Shown: in pieces, positions 1 through 10,480 of the stretch | Layout: every line of letters begins with the position of its first letter | Numbering within the stretch: position 1 is the stretch's first letter | DNA from: Gyrodactylus bullatarudis | Taxonomy: Eukaryota > Platyhelminthes > Monogenea > Gyrodactylidea > Gyrodactylidae | DNA length: 64,000 nt | Direction of reading: 5' to 3' | Assembly (NCBI GenBank): GCA_012064415.1 | Contig: SSNU01000167.1 | Coordinates: 71,464-135,463, forward strand | Position numbers and translations under genes: made by a program | The notes under the pieces: generated by a model | The model's input: only the letters and a program-made list of their open reading frames with translations | Databases searched by the model: none | What the model was told of the DNA's origin: nothing

Positions 1-189
1 ATCAAAATCAAAAAACTTCCAAAAAGGCTAGCCTATATCTAACTACTCTATACTTTCTGTAGATTATTGAATATTATATAATCTTTTTTGCATATATAGA
101 TCAAACATTAGGTAATATGATGGATTAATGTTTACACCTTATATCAGTGAAATAGTTTGAGATTGAAATTTAAGAAGAATATATCAAAC

Positions 190-568
190 CTGTAAAGTTG
201 TAGGCAGGATGAATGATAATCTTATCGGCATGATAAAAACTTTGATTCTTTTTCCGTGAACTGAACATGTTCCACATGCGAATGGCTAAATTCTTGATTT
301 TTTCATCAAGCGATTGATTTTCATTTTTGTTGAAACGTAAATGCAATTCTCGTGGTTCCATTATTGTCCTGCTCTCGTTATTTTGTCTTAGACAATGGGC
401 CAATGTTATAATCCATTCTTTTGAAATTAATGATCCCGTACAAAATCTAGTTAATTGGCCCTTGATATCTCTCTTGAATAAGCCGACCCTCGACTTGGAT
501 ACATCATCTTGGCTATAGGCTAGAAAAAGATTCACCAAGAAAATAATCAATTTCAGCCTAATGAACAT
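190..568 (-). CDS. secreted trypsin-like serine protease, first exon (partial, runs off left edge)
   Basis: Begins with a clean signal peptide (Met at 568, hydrophobic core LIIFLVNLFLAYS, likely cleavage near residue 19-20). The S1-fold signature follows: 'GSLISKEWIITLAHC' holds the catalytic His (about residue 58) and its disulfide Cys; most family members have TAAHC, here TLAHC. The exon ends near 'IIIHPAYNFT', the stretch that normally precedes the catalytic Asp, and a GT donor (GTTTGA, 189 downward) fits there. The Asp and Ser exons would lie beyond position 1. The usual R/K-IVGG activation site is not obvious; the segment before the His exon reads KSRVGLFKRD, so an active enzyme is not guaranteed. 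Related to, but clearly diverged from, the complete protease at 23.35-26.68 kb on the other strand. Confidence 0.8.
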
Positions 569-910
569 GACGATTTCTTTTGATGAAGTAAAACTGATTT
601 TTGATCTAGCTATTCTAATGAAATAAAACTTTTACAATTTTTTTAAAGCAAGCGACAATGAAAATATGTGACTTAGTGAAAGAAATATTTATATTGTGTC
701 TTGATATTATACTTTATATACACTTTTATTACAATGTCGAGTAACACACAAATTATGATAGATTTGAATTCTTTTCATGTAATAATTTATTCTTCTTCAT
801 TTCTGAAGGCTTAAGTCAAGTAAATAATTTTAATATATTGTAGTGAAACAACTTCCATCGCTTGACATTATATTCTGGTAATAGTTAAACAATAGTTTTT
901 GAGAATATAA
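569..910. other. upstream region of the left-edge protease, no gene seen
   Basis: AT-rich sequence upstream of the reverse-strand protease start. It must hold that gene's promoter and 5' UTR, but I see no distinctive element that I could place with confidence. Confidence 0.4.
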
Positions 911-1540
911 AGTTGGTTGATATGAAGTTGGGAATCTATGATTTTTACAATAACCTCGATTTTTTTATAAAAAATTTGAATATGTTAAAGATTTTTTGGA
1001 ATAATACTCATGTTGCTCACTTTTACGAGTTGTAGAAAAAGATTATAAGAATAGTTATTTTCATGAAATATATGGACATTTTTCAAATTTCGATTTAGAC
1101 AAGAAAGTCGAATATGCTAAGACTGTTCTAATGCATAACTTGATTATCGTTTTGGAGTCGAATTTCGATTTTTTGAATATTTTCACTAATGGAAATTAAC
1201 GAAATTTCGACAAAACGAAATCCCTCGGATATGGTGAATCTTTCGGAAAATTTTCAGTGATATTTGGCTTTCCTGTCTTATTGTGATCCTGAAAATAAAC
1301 TTTTGTTCACTCTCTTACTCTGAAATTAATAATAATTTTCAGTTCAAAGTTCGAAATAATCGAAATTTGAAAAATGTCCATATATTTCATGAAAATAACT
1401 ATTTTTATAATCTTATTATATCTTTTTTCTTATCTTTTTTTGGGTAGGATTCCAAAAAACCTTTCATAAATTCGAATTTTTGATGAAAAAATCGAGTTTT
1501 TCGTAAAAGTCATAGATTCCCAACTTCATATCAATTAGCT
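911..1540. repeat. foldback (hairpin) element, copy A
   Basis: The two ends are inverted copies: the left end reads TTGATATGAAGTTGGGAATC and the right end is its complement, finishing in ...TCATATCAATTAGCT. A second inner pair (about 1061-1096 and 1357-1408) also matches in inverse orientation, so most of the element can fold back on itself. No coding capacity. The terminal sequence is shared with copies at 4759-5499, 23695-24109, 36799-37287 and 43659-43955. Confidence 0.85.
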
Positions 1541-1837
1541 TTATGATTGATTCCATTTTTTGGTTTGAAATAGCGACATTTATTATATAAAAATAAAAAT
1601 AAATAGAATAGATCTGTACAATGGAAAATTCTGAGCAGATAATGAGTGTTCATATACAGTTCTTCTTATGATGTATGACTGCTAATGAACTGCGAATACT
1701 CCATGCCTCATTTACACAACATCATGAGCTACTGCAGAAAATCCAAACTCACAAGAACGTAAACTCAGCAAAAAACACTGTTAACGGAGTACCATGGATA
1801 AACTTTTCAAAAAATGTAAGATCCCAAAAACAGAGGA
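1541..1837. other. no recognisable gene
   Basis: AT-rich stretch between the hairpin and the LINE stop codon. It may include the LINE 3' UTR (reverse strand), but I cannot see a poly-A tail or target-site duplication that would fix the element end. Confidence 0.4.
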
Positions 1838-4195
1838 TTAATTTTTTAAATGAAGTTCAGATTTGAGAAGGGTAAAGGAATAATTAAGTTTTTCTCTTAT
1901 ATAAGAAATTATTATTTTTAAATTTGATAGATCATCACAATCACGAAATTCAAAAATGGAGTCAAGGAGTCTATAGGTAGAGAGTAGATAATGATAAGTG
2001 AAAGATGGGTTCCTAAGTGCATAGCTCACCGGAGCCAAAGATGAGCTATTGGAGAAAGTCTTAACGATAAAAGCTATTCTACGAATCCAAATTGGATCAA
2101 GACCTGATGTTATAATCAAGGCGTTATAAGAGTCAAGGGTGGGGTATAAATAGTGCAGGAATCTATACTGAACTCTTTCTAATTCAAGGGAAGCAGAGTT
2201 CGAAATGAAGGGTAGAAGAGGAGCTACATAATCAAAGTGAGGAAGTGCAAAACACTTGAAAGCTAGTATCTTCAGATCCCTGGTATTAGTGAAACGATTG
2301 ATTATGTAGCAAACAGTTTTAAGGTGATTAATTTTTGTAAGAGGTGCAATTTTAAGGGAAGAGTCAATCTCAAAACCAAGATCAATAGTGGATGAAACAA
2401 ATTCACCAGGTAAATGAAGATTAGAGAGGAAGGGTTCAGGGAGATTGATTGGGGTCATTATTTTGCACTTGTTCCTATTAATTTCCAGTCCCATTTTTTC
2501 AAGAGATGTCTTCAGTAATGAAAAAAAATTGTTGATAGCAAGTATATCAACCATGTTTTTAACTGGATATACAAATTTCAGATCATCGGCATACTTAAAT
2601 ATTTTACCAAGATTACTAGGCATTTGAATGTCAGCTAAACAGAGGTTGAAGAGCAGAGGACCTAATGCTGATCCCTGAGGGACCCCAGATGTTATCAATC
2701 TAGAGGAGCTAACGTCTGAGTTAAACTTAACTCGTTGTTTTCTTCTTGTTAAGAAGAGAATAACCAGGTTAATTATTGATCTATCAATATTAACAGAAAT
2801 TAGTTTGTTAACAATGTACGAGAACTTTAATTTGTCGAAGGCTTTAGAGAGGTCAATGTAATGAATTATGAGATAATGACCCGAGGATTTTAGTGGTACA
2901 GTATAGTTTAGGAAGTCAATAAGATTAGAACAGGTTCCTTTACCATGTGAGAATGCATGTTGAGAATGGTCTGAGAAATCAGAGGGAATTTCCTGCCGAA
3001 TATAATCAGAGAGAAAACGATCTAACAGTGAGAGGAAGATATTAAGCGATGAAATGGGCCTGAGATCAGAAAAATCTGTGTACTTCGTGCATTTGGGGAT
3101 GGGAGTAATAATTACTTCTAACCACTCATCAGGAATGAAGCTCTGCTCAATGCAGCTATTAAGAAAAACAGATAGATGAATAAGAAAACAATCAGGGAGA
3201 GCCTCAATCAGTTTAAATGAATTAAAATTTGAGTCGATGCGAGATCTAGCTCTACAGGATTTCATAATTCTAATTAAATCAAAGGAAGAAATTATTGGAG
3301 GGGAATCAGAGGGAGAGAGGAGTTCTAAATCTTCCTGAGAGTTAAAAACAGAAGCAAAATAATCATTAAGAGCTTCACGAAAGCCAAATTCGTCCAGAGT
3401 GGTGAAGTTGGCTATGGAAGAGTAACGATTAATGTTTAGCAGATTCTTGAATTTAGACCATCCTCTCTTAGGACACGATTTAAGATCCTCTGATAGAATT
3501 CTTTCAAAAGAGGATATGCTAATAAGGTTGAAGTCATCAAGAGACGTAAGTATCTTACGGTAATTTATGGTAGTTCGTGTCGAATTTACAATTATGTGGC
3601 GAAAGATATTATTATTAGAATCATTATTCAAGAAAAGAAAATCTTTATATCTCCAGTATAGAAAGTTAGCACGTTTGAAGTAGACAACTTTCTTAGTTTT
3701 AGAGTAAAATCTTGAATGTTGCGAACAAGGATTGGTTCTAACAAAAATCAATTTATGATCGGAGAACGGAATCGTTTTGATTGAGATGAAGAAAAACGAG
3801 TTAGTAAAGACGAGATCCAGCATATTATCTTGCCTAGTCGGTAGATTAATAATCTGTTTTAGATTAAATTTATTAAGAATTGAGTCAAAGATAAATGGAA
3901 TATCTGGCAAATGATTAGTTGAGGGGAAATTAAAATCACCTAAAATGGTGAGGTTCACAAGGGTCTTAGGTAAAAGCGGAGACAAGAGTGATAACAAAGT
4001 ATCGTCATCAATAAAGTAATCACTACCAACAGGTGGCTTGTAGACCAAAATAAACCTATGAATTAGACCTTCAAAAGAGACATCCAAGCTGATTATTTGA
4101 GTAGGTGATGTGATGATCTTCAATGAGGATATACTTAAAGATGTGTGTACATAGACACAGACACCACCAATATATTCTAATATTCTCCTAAGTTT
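1838..4195 (-). mobile_element. non-LTR retrotransposon (CR1/Jockey-like LINE), 5'-truncated, long intact RT ORF
   Basis: One uninterrupted 761-codon frame from the ATG at 4123 to the stop at 1838; the same frame stays open upstream to about 4195. In order: the C-terminal half of an apurinic-type endonuclease (LTILGDFNFP and SDHKLIFV match the GDFN and SDH motifs) and a reverse transcriptase (SGVPQGSALGPLLFN, then the catalytic KYADDLKF). A LINE-type C-terminal tail follows with 'SGLDPIWIRR'. The N-terminal endonuclease motif (ETW) is missing and the DNA upstream of 4200 is not coding, so the copy is 5'-truncated and cannot be autonomous, though its RT frame has not yet decayed. Relatives of the same family lie at 12.8-13.2 kb (RT fragment) and 49.9-50.2 kb (C-terminal fragment). 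Confidence 0.9.
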
Positions 4196-4690
4196 TAATA
4201 AATTTTATTATAAAACTAATTTTAGATCATTTTTCACTGATTCGGAAAATATTGGTGATTACTTATCACTGATAAGATTTTGACTCGGGGAGGGCCCAAG
4301 AGTAACTATGTAGCACTTTGAGAATTAGCCAATCAGAATCTTCCTCCCAAAGTATCGGCTAATACAAACCAGTTTAACATAATCTAAAACTTAAACTTTT
4401 CTTAATTTATGTAACTATTTCAAAGTATATAGGCAATAATAATAAATAATTGTACATGATTCATGTAAATTTGTAAAAATGACTTTTGTGCGATTGTTTT
4501 CCTCTTTTTCAAATAAATCATTGGATTTAATTTAATTGACAATTAACTAATCAAATAATCAAGTTTCTTTAGTCATGGAATATTTTAGTAATAAATTTCG
4601 CTGAATACTGTAGCTTACTAATGAATCCCACCAAGACTGGTACAAAAGAAACTCACAAAGCATCTAGAAATAATCTAAGTATACAATGTA
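4196..4690. other. no recognisable gene
   Basis: AT-rich sequence between the truncated LINE end and the hammerhead core. I see no protein-coding or structured RNA signal. Confidence 0.35.
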
Positions 4691-4691
4691 T

Positions 4692-4740
4692 GGTAGCCAT
4701 ATAAGCGCGTTTCGTCCTCTTTTGGACTCATCAGTATTTA
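4692..4740 (-). ncRNA. hammerhead ribozyme core (reverse strand)
   Basis: Read on the reverse strand, 4734 down to 4710 gives CUGAUGA, then GUCC, a six-base loop, GGAC and GAAA. These are the invariant hammerhead core strings with a perfect 4-bp stem II. The next bases (CGCGCUU) resemble the short stem III side of small hammerheads such as that of Schistosoma satellite DNA. I could not establish a convincing stem I, so self-cleavage is inference. Hammerheads of this type are known from Penelope-like retroelements, SINE-like repeats and retrozymes. No Penelope ORF lies beside this one; it sits 18 bp from foldback copy B. Confidence 0.6.
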
Positions 4741-4758
4741 TTGATGAATGAGCATATA

Positions 4759-5499
4759 AAGCTAGTTAATATGAAGATGGGAATTTATGCTTTTTACAAA
4801 ATTATGAATTTTTTCACCAAGAAATCGAATTTGATCAAGATTTTTTGGAATCTAGATCGTAGGTTCCACTTTCAGGATCTGAAGAGAAAAAATTTGAAAA
4901 AAATCAAATTTTAAGAAAGTTATGGCATATTTCAAATCTAGCGATGGCGCCGGATTCCCATTTTTTTGAACTTTGAGTTGATAATTTTTGTTGATTTAAA
5001 AGTGAGAGAGTGATCAAAAGTTGATTTTTAGGATCACGATTAGTCAAAGAAATCAAATATGCTGATTCAGATTTTGAGAATCCACCCATCTTCGTGTGAA
5101 AATCGAATTTTGATTTTTTGAACATTTTCACTACTTGAAAATCGATGAAATTTTGATGATTCAAGATCCCTGGAAATTGGCCAGTCCATTGAAATTTTCA
5201 TAGTCATAATCGGTTTCTTTTACTAATCTTAAAAATCAACTTTTGATCACTCTCTCACTTTTAAATCAACAAAAATTATCAACTCAAAGTTCAAAAAAAT
5301 GGGAATCCGGCGCCATCGCTAGATTTGAAATATGCCATAACTTTCTTAAAATTTGATTTTTTTCAAATTTTTTCTCTTCAGATCCTGAAAGTGGAACCTA
5401 CGATCTAGATTCCAAAAAATCTTGATCAAATTCGATTTCTTGGTGAAAAAATTCATAATTTTGTAAAAAGCATAAATTCCCATCTTCATATTAACTAGG
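4759..5499. repeat. foldback (hairpin) element, copy B, near-perfect palindrome
   Basis: Ends AGCTAGTTAATATGAAGATG / complement. The two arms, each roughly 370 bp, match over almost their whole length, including the distinctive GATGGCGCCGGATTCC segment (about 4943-4960, complement at about 5304-5321). Transcribed, it would form one very long hairpin. Any ORF inside is a by-product. The high arm-to-arm identity implies recent formation or arm conversion compared with the decayed copies elsewhere in the window. Confidence 0.9.
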
Positions 5500-6638
5500 T
5501 GTAGAAAAAGGCTGATATAATAAAATTAATACAATGTTTTTAGGTTTGTTAGAAAACATGTCGACTTACCTCGAGGTTAGCATTTTGAAATATGAATTAT
5601 GCGCTCAGGTGATATTCAATTTGAAATTCTTTGATTTGATTGTCTATTAAGATTTTATTACATGATTGGTTATTACTAGAAACCTAAAAATACAGATTCT
5701 CAATAGAAATATGATCTGGATTTCGAAATACAATCAATTGTGATCTGATTAACGGATTTTCTGCCCATGACTATTTATGAAATCTGCACTTTTCTATTTA
5801 TCAAACTAGATTGTTCGAAGCTTAATTCACACCCCTTCACAATGTGATCCAAAACTCTGATTTTGATCGGTCGCTTACAAGTAAACATACATAAAACATG
5901 TTTTTTAAGAGTGCCTTTGAGACAAATTGTAAGACAAGATGAACTAAATGCCACAGGCCTAAGAAGATCAGGTCAATTATAACAAGTTTAATAGATACAG
6001 ATCGGTGTATAGTATTAATAAGGTACATAATTAATCAATTTTAGTAATAAATATATATCGATTATGTAACTAAATCAAGCGAAAAATGAAATATCGGTTA
6101 GCCTTTTTTTCATCACAATGTAAAATTTACAGTATTTTTAGACCTACTTGTAAAGTTCAAATTATCATCATGTAAAAAAGATATTAAACGGATCGGTGTA
6201 TATGTTGCAATCATTTTTATAGAACTGTGAAGTTATGTATAATATTCGGTTGAAAAATGCTGAGATATCGAAGAGTCTTCCATTTTTTTCCATGTTTATC
6301 GATTATGTAACTCAATCTGGCGAAGAAAGAATGGATTAAATATCGAAAAAAATGAAAAAACCCATATTCAAATTCTTAAAATTCTATTCTAATTCCAATG
6401 AACTTCGAATAATTTATGTAATAAAACTAGTCAGAAAATTTGAATACAGTTTAATACAGCTGAATATATATCAGAGTAGCGTGCTTTCAGTTTTCTATCT
6501 GACAATAAATTCAAGATTATAATTATTGATGGTTGAATGAAATTTCTTTAATTATTCAATGTAAAAAAACCTTCAATTAAAAACTATTCAAAATTGATAT
6601 TCTCAATAGTATGAAATCATTTGAGTATAAATGAAGAA
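5500..6638. other. no recognisable gene; upstream region of membrane-protein gene A
   Basis: AT-rich, no frame with domain-like composition. The proximal part must carry the promoter of the gene starting at 6639; no element could be fixed. Confidence 0.35.
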
Positions 6639-7241
6639 ATGAATTTAACTAAATTTTTATTTTATACTCTGTACTATACTCTGGTCTATGCTGAAAATGA
6701 ATTTGAAAAGGAAATTACTGATAATTTGCACAAAAATCGTTTCCGTTTTGGCAGAACCTTCAAACTATACATTCAGAAATTATTTTGTGTTGATGACGGG
6801 CGCGTAGAATGTCCAACTGGAGAAATTGGTTTATACTACAATAATATGAGCACTGAGGATAAAAATAAGATTTCTGATATTCAAAACAAAATACTAACAG
6901 ACATGAATTCTATACAAGGGAAACTTTCAGATGATTTCAACTTATTTGTGGTCAACCTATTTTGCAATTACAATGAATATAGTTTTGGATGCAGTGGAAT
7001 CTCTCCGCTTGGCAATGATCAAACTAAAGTTTTAGCAGAAGATTTACCAGTAATGATTCCTGTTATTATTCTTTGCGGAGGAGTCATATTTCTTGTCTGT
7101 ATCCTACTCCTTTGTAATTGGCTGTTGTCAAAATATATTATGGGTACCTCAGTTTATTATATTTTTCGATATGACAATATTCTATCGACTACAGATTTCG
7201 TGAAAATTGAAATGGCTATTCAAATACTTATGTCATGTTAA
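6639..7241 (+). CDS. small single-pass membrane protein, paralogue A (family not recognised)
   Basis: The first true ATG in frame is at 6639, giving 200 aa. A signal peptide (MNLTKFLFYTLYYTLVYA) is followed by an ectodomain of about 105 residues with four cysteines (LFC, VEC, LFC, FGC), enough for two disulfides, and a likely amphipathic helix in 'DKNKISDIQNKILTDMNS'. A strong membrane segment (MIPVIILCGGVIFLVCILLL) and a short cytoplasmic tail close the protein. I do not recognise the family and assign no function. Paralogue B (11413-12015, opposite strand) shares the ectodomain almost base for base while the signal peptide and tail differ. No intron is needed, but one in the tail cannot be excluded. 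Its layout fits a small cell-surface receptor or adhesion molecule; that is inference. Confidence 0.7.
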   Translation: MNLTKFLFYTLYYTLVYAENEFEKEITDNLHKNRFRFGRTFKLYIQKLFCVDDGRVECPTGEIGLYYNNMSTEDKNKISDIQNKILTDMNSIQGKLSDDFNLFVVNLFCNYNEYSFGCSGISPLGNDQTKVLAEDLPVMIPVIILCGGVIFLVCILLLCNWLLSKYIMGTSVYYIFRYDNILSTTDFVKIEMAIQILMSC

Positions 7242-8460
7242 ATTAATGTCTCAATTGTATTTTTTTGCCTTCTTATGTTCAAAGATGACAATTTTCTTTG
7301 TTCAAGTTAACATATATTAAGAAATTTTAAATTTATTAAGTTCCATGAAACAGATCTCAAACATAGTTAAACTTGATTCAACTCTCAACTAGCAATCAAT
7401 ATTGTGAAAATTTGGTGCCAGAAATTTCGTTCATTGACTTACTCCGGATTTCTAAAATAATTAATATCATTTATAAGCTTCTAATCATAAAATCCTGTTC
7501 CTTCATATCAACTTACGTCAAGTCTGACCATCATCTTATATTTGCACACATTTGAGCTTATAAGCCTTAAATTCGTCAGTTATCTCCAGTACTGATGATT
7601 TCATATAGCGTTTCGAATTTTTGTCAATTAATAATATGTTTTTCTAGAAATGAGTTCTGACGAGGAAGGAGAGATCTACAATAACTACTATTCATAACCG
7701 AGTATTCTATCATGTGGTGCTTACAGACTACAATCTCATTATTAATATCATCTTTAATATCAAATGCATGAAAAAATCACTTATATGCATGACAATGAAA
7801 ACTCACAATAACCAAAATGATAAAAAAATTTGAAATATATAACTTTTGCTTATATATGTTGCCGTTAATCAAGAGTCTACGCACGGATTTAAGGGATAAA
7901 TCATAATATAAAATTAAGATTATCCATAGAATTTCATCAAACTGTTGAAAAATTTGAGATTCTATTAGCAAAATATATATTTCGCTCGGTTCTTATTGGC
8001 CGACAAATAGACAATTACGATTAGATAAAAATTTACGTACATTTTCATATATGTCTGGATTAGGGCATCAAAAAGTCCTAAAAGTTATATTTTGCCAGAA
8101 AGGTCTATTTCTTAGAACAGACGTCTTATATTAATAGTCACATTTAGTGGTCGAATTAATATTTGAGGCACTTCTAATATTTATGATTAACGACTTATTT
8201 TACATAATATTTTTTTCAATTCAAGACCATTCGATTCATAGTAAAATTCTCTATCGAATGATATTGTTAAATATCATAACTTTTCCAGTTAAGATAAATA
8301 TACTATCTTTCATTGAAATTGAAAACGAAAAAATATGCGAGGCACTTTTAATCTTCTATATTTGACTGTACCTTTAACTGAAAAAACCTGAGATAAAACC
8401 GATAATCTAGTATTTTATAAATTTATTCAGAAACGAGGTTTAATAACAGCTTTAGGGTGA
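7242..8460. other. no recognisable gene
   Basis: AT-rich, short frames only, none with family features. It includes the 3' flank of paralogue A. Confidence 0.35.
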
Positions 8461-8466
8461 AAAGAA

Positions 8467-9010
8467 CTGTATCAGAAGCAGTTTGGGAGAGTGAATTGGA
8501 AAAACTCATATGCATCTTCTTAGCAAATGACTATCCAATCGAACTAATCAACGATAGACCCAAGGAGATGGCCACGCAGTGCTCAACCTACCCTTCAAAG
8601 GAGACCAAACCGTTACAGTCTTCCAAGAAAAGATAACCAACCCTTTCAATGATGCTTACCCAAATGCTCACCTCAGAATTGTTTACAAAACAAATAGAAT
8701 GCTGAAGAACTCGCCAAAGAATAAAATTGACGATTCCAAGCAGACACGTGTAGTTTACAAACTCAAGTGTCTGTGTGAGGCAGTTTACATAGGACACACA
8801 AAACAGAATAGAAGAGCATCTTCACAAAGGACAGACTGCTGTAACATATCACCTATCTACATGTAAAGCCTACGTTTCCCAAAAAAAACTTCGAAATCAT
8901 CTACAAATCCAATGGAAACAACGCTATCATGTTAAAAGGTGTTGAAGCATATCTAATCAACTCAGAGAAACCAACTCCAAACTCTATCCCTTTACACAGT
9001 GAAGTGTTAA
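8467..9010 (+). pseudogene. Penelope-like element, C-terminal linker and GIY-YIG endonuclease relic
   Basis: The readable stretch contains 'LPFKGDQ', 'LRIVYKTNRML', then 'RVVYKLKCLCEAVYIGHT', the VYKL-C-C-x-YIG-T signature of the Penelope GIY-YIG domain. After a frameshift near 8815 it continues into the helix with 'VSQKNFEIIYKSNGN' and 'LKGVEAYLINSEKPTPNS'. The reverse transcriptase part is absent upstream, so this is a 3' fragment. A hammerhead-like motif follows at 9223-9260, matching the known arrangement of hammerheads in Penelope terminal regions. Confidence 0.75.
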
Positions 9011-9211
9011 TTAGATCAACTTTCTATGTGACCTATTATAAAAATTTTATCCACTTTCGCATAACAGTAATTTCCAATTATAATTATCATATTCTCTTGT
9101 TTTTAAAACAGAATTGGTCCACCCTGGAAAAAGGGATTGACCAACCAAAGTTAAAAGAACTAAGAGCCAATGATTATCTGATTTAATTTTTCGAAATTTG
9201 TACTTATATGG

Positions 9212-9270
9212 CATGTATATCACTGATGAGTATGCCCGAATAAAAGCCTTATTCGTGAAATAACTGGCAT
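9212..9270 (+). ncRNA. degenerate hammerhead-like motif at Penelope 3' side
   Basis: CTGATGAG at 9223-9230 is followed by CGAA (9237-9240), an inverted pair CGAATAA/TTATTCG (9237-9243 and 9249-9255) and GAAAT at 9257-9261, then ACTGGCATC. Alignment with the better preserved copy on the reverse strand at 18.47-18.49 kb (same GAGTATGCC and ACTGGCATC flanks) identifies both as one family. Here the core has suffered an insertion, so activity is unlikely. Confidence 0.45.
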
Positions 9271-9344
9271 CATCTTCTTTCAGTATTCAATATAACATCG
9301 GTGACTAAGCTTAAAACCGATGTTCATAGACATCTCATAGAACA

Positions 9345-9638
9345 AAAAAATTATGAAAAAAAATTATTTTTATGAAAAATATGGCCATTCTTCAAATTTT
9401 AATTTGGCGCTAAAATCCCATTTTTTCGAACATAGAACCGAAATTTTTTATTGATTTGAAGGTTGGAGGTTGATCAAAAGAATATTTTCAAGATTAGGAT
9501 TAGACAAGAAAATCAATTCAACTGAATCTTATCTGATGCATAGTCTTATTATCGTTTGGGAGCTTAAATTTGATTTCTTGATCGTTTTCACTACTTGGTA
9601 ATCAATGAAATTACGATAATTTAAAATTTCTCGAAAAT
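9345..9638. repeat. partial foldback-family sequence
   Basis: The stretch from 'ATGGCCATTCTTCAAATTTT' to about 9638 resembles one arm plus centre of hairpin copy B (4900-5180), including the GATCAAAAG..TTTTCA..GATTAGG run and the 'TTTTCACTACTTG' centre. Only one arm is present. It directly abuts Penelope RT sequence at 9639. Confidence 0.6.
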
Positions 9639-10245
9639 GGGGTAAACCCATTGTGACTCCATCTTTTTGGACATATATTGTACCGTTAAAACAGAAAATG
9701 ACATTCTTACAGCATAGTGTCAACAGTTTTTTTCACTCAAATTGCTTCCAGGTTGAAATTCGATTGATTTTCCTTTACATAACCCCCAACGAATCTTATT
9801 GTTTGTGAAGAGCGATACAACATCAAACGAAAGTAAAATTTTACTATTCGTGTCCACAATCTTGATTTTTTCCACAAACTCAAACATATCACCTAGAAAT
9901 TAAATGAAATGAGAGAGTTTTTACATGGGTCCTTTTTCATTGGTTCCAAGATTTCTGTTGGCTATTCTGCCAGTCTGCTCGTTGCAACTTGACTCGTGTC
10001 TAGGATCGGTCGGGGGATCTCATTATCACTGTACTAGTTCTTCATTTTGTGAGCCTTGGGGAGTCCATAGAGTCGGTTGCTTAAACAGTTTGTGCACCTG
10101 AGTTTGAGAAATTTTTCCTTGTCAATGTGTTTGCTCTTGCATTGTTTTCAGTTTCTCATTTACTTTCTTTTCGAATACCATTGGTTGATGGTCGGAGAGC
10201 TTAGTTTTCGTCTTGATGAACTTCTGTAACAAAACAAAACTTCGA
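9639..10245 (-). pseudogene. Penelope-like reverse transcriptase relic
   Basis: Reverse-strand translation shows Penelope RT landmarks in order, across several stops and frameshifts: 'NRLYGLPKAHKMKN', 'SFDVVSLFTN' (RT motif with the first catalytic Asp), then 'LCCKNVIFCFNGTIYVQKDG' and 'VTMG'. The sequence ends where the foldback-family arm begins, before the YVDD motif. The intact counterpart of the same order is seen at 19.45-21.8 kb. Non-functional. Confidence 0.75.
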
Positions 10246-10480
10246 AATCCTCTACAAACCTAACGGAAAAAAATCAATATGCTAAAAGGTGCTGAAGCTT
10301 ATTCGATCAGTTGTGAGAAACCAATACTATATGTACGAAAGAACTATGTGAAGCCAATCAACCTGCCAAAATCAAAACTATAGATGCCACCATCCTCTCA
10401 ACAGACACCTCGAAAGAGAATTAGAACAGAAGTTTAAGTCAATAACAGATCACAAAGTAATTTGCAGCAATCCAATGAAG
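10228..10480 (+). pseudogene. Penelope-like endonuclease C-terminal fragment
   Basis: The stretch starting 'TTCGAAATCCTCTACAAACC' parallels the fragment at 8890-8990 (FEI-YK-NG, then LKG-EAY and SEKP) with a shift in the middle. It lies head to head with the reverse-strand RT relic and is a separate, short, dead fragment. Confidence 0.55.

Noticed and set aside
4904..5164. 86-codon reverse frame inside hairpin copy B
   Set aside because: Lies within one palindrome arm and centre; the arm-to-arm match explains the absence of stops better than coding.
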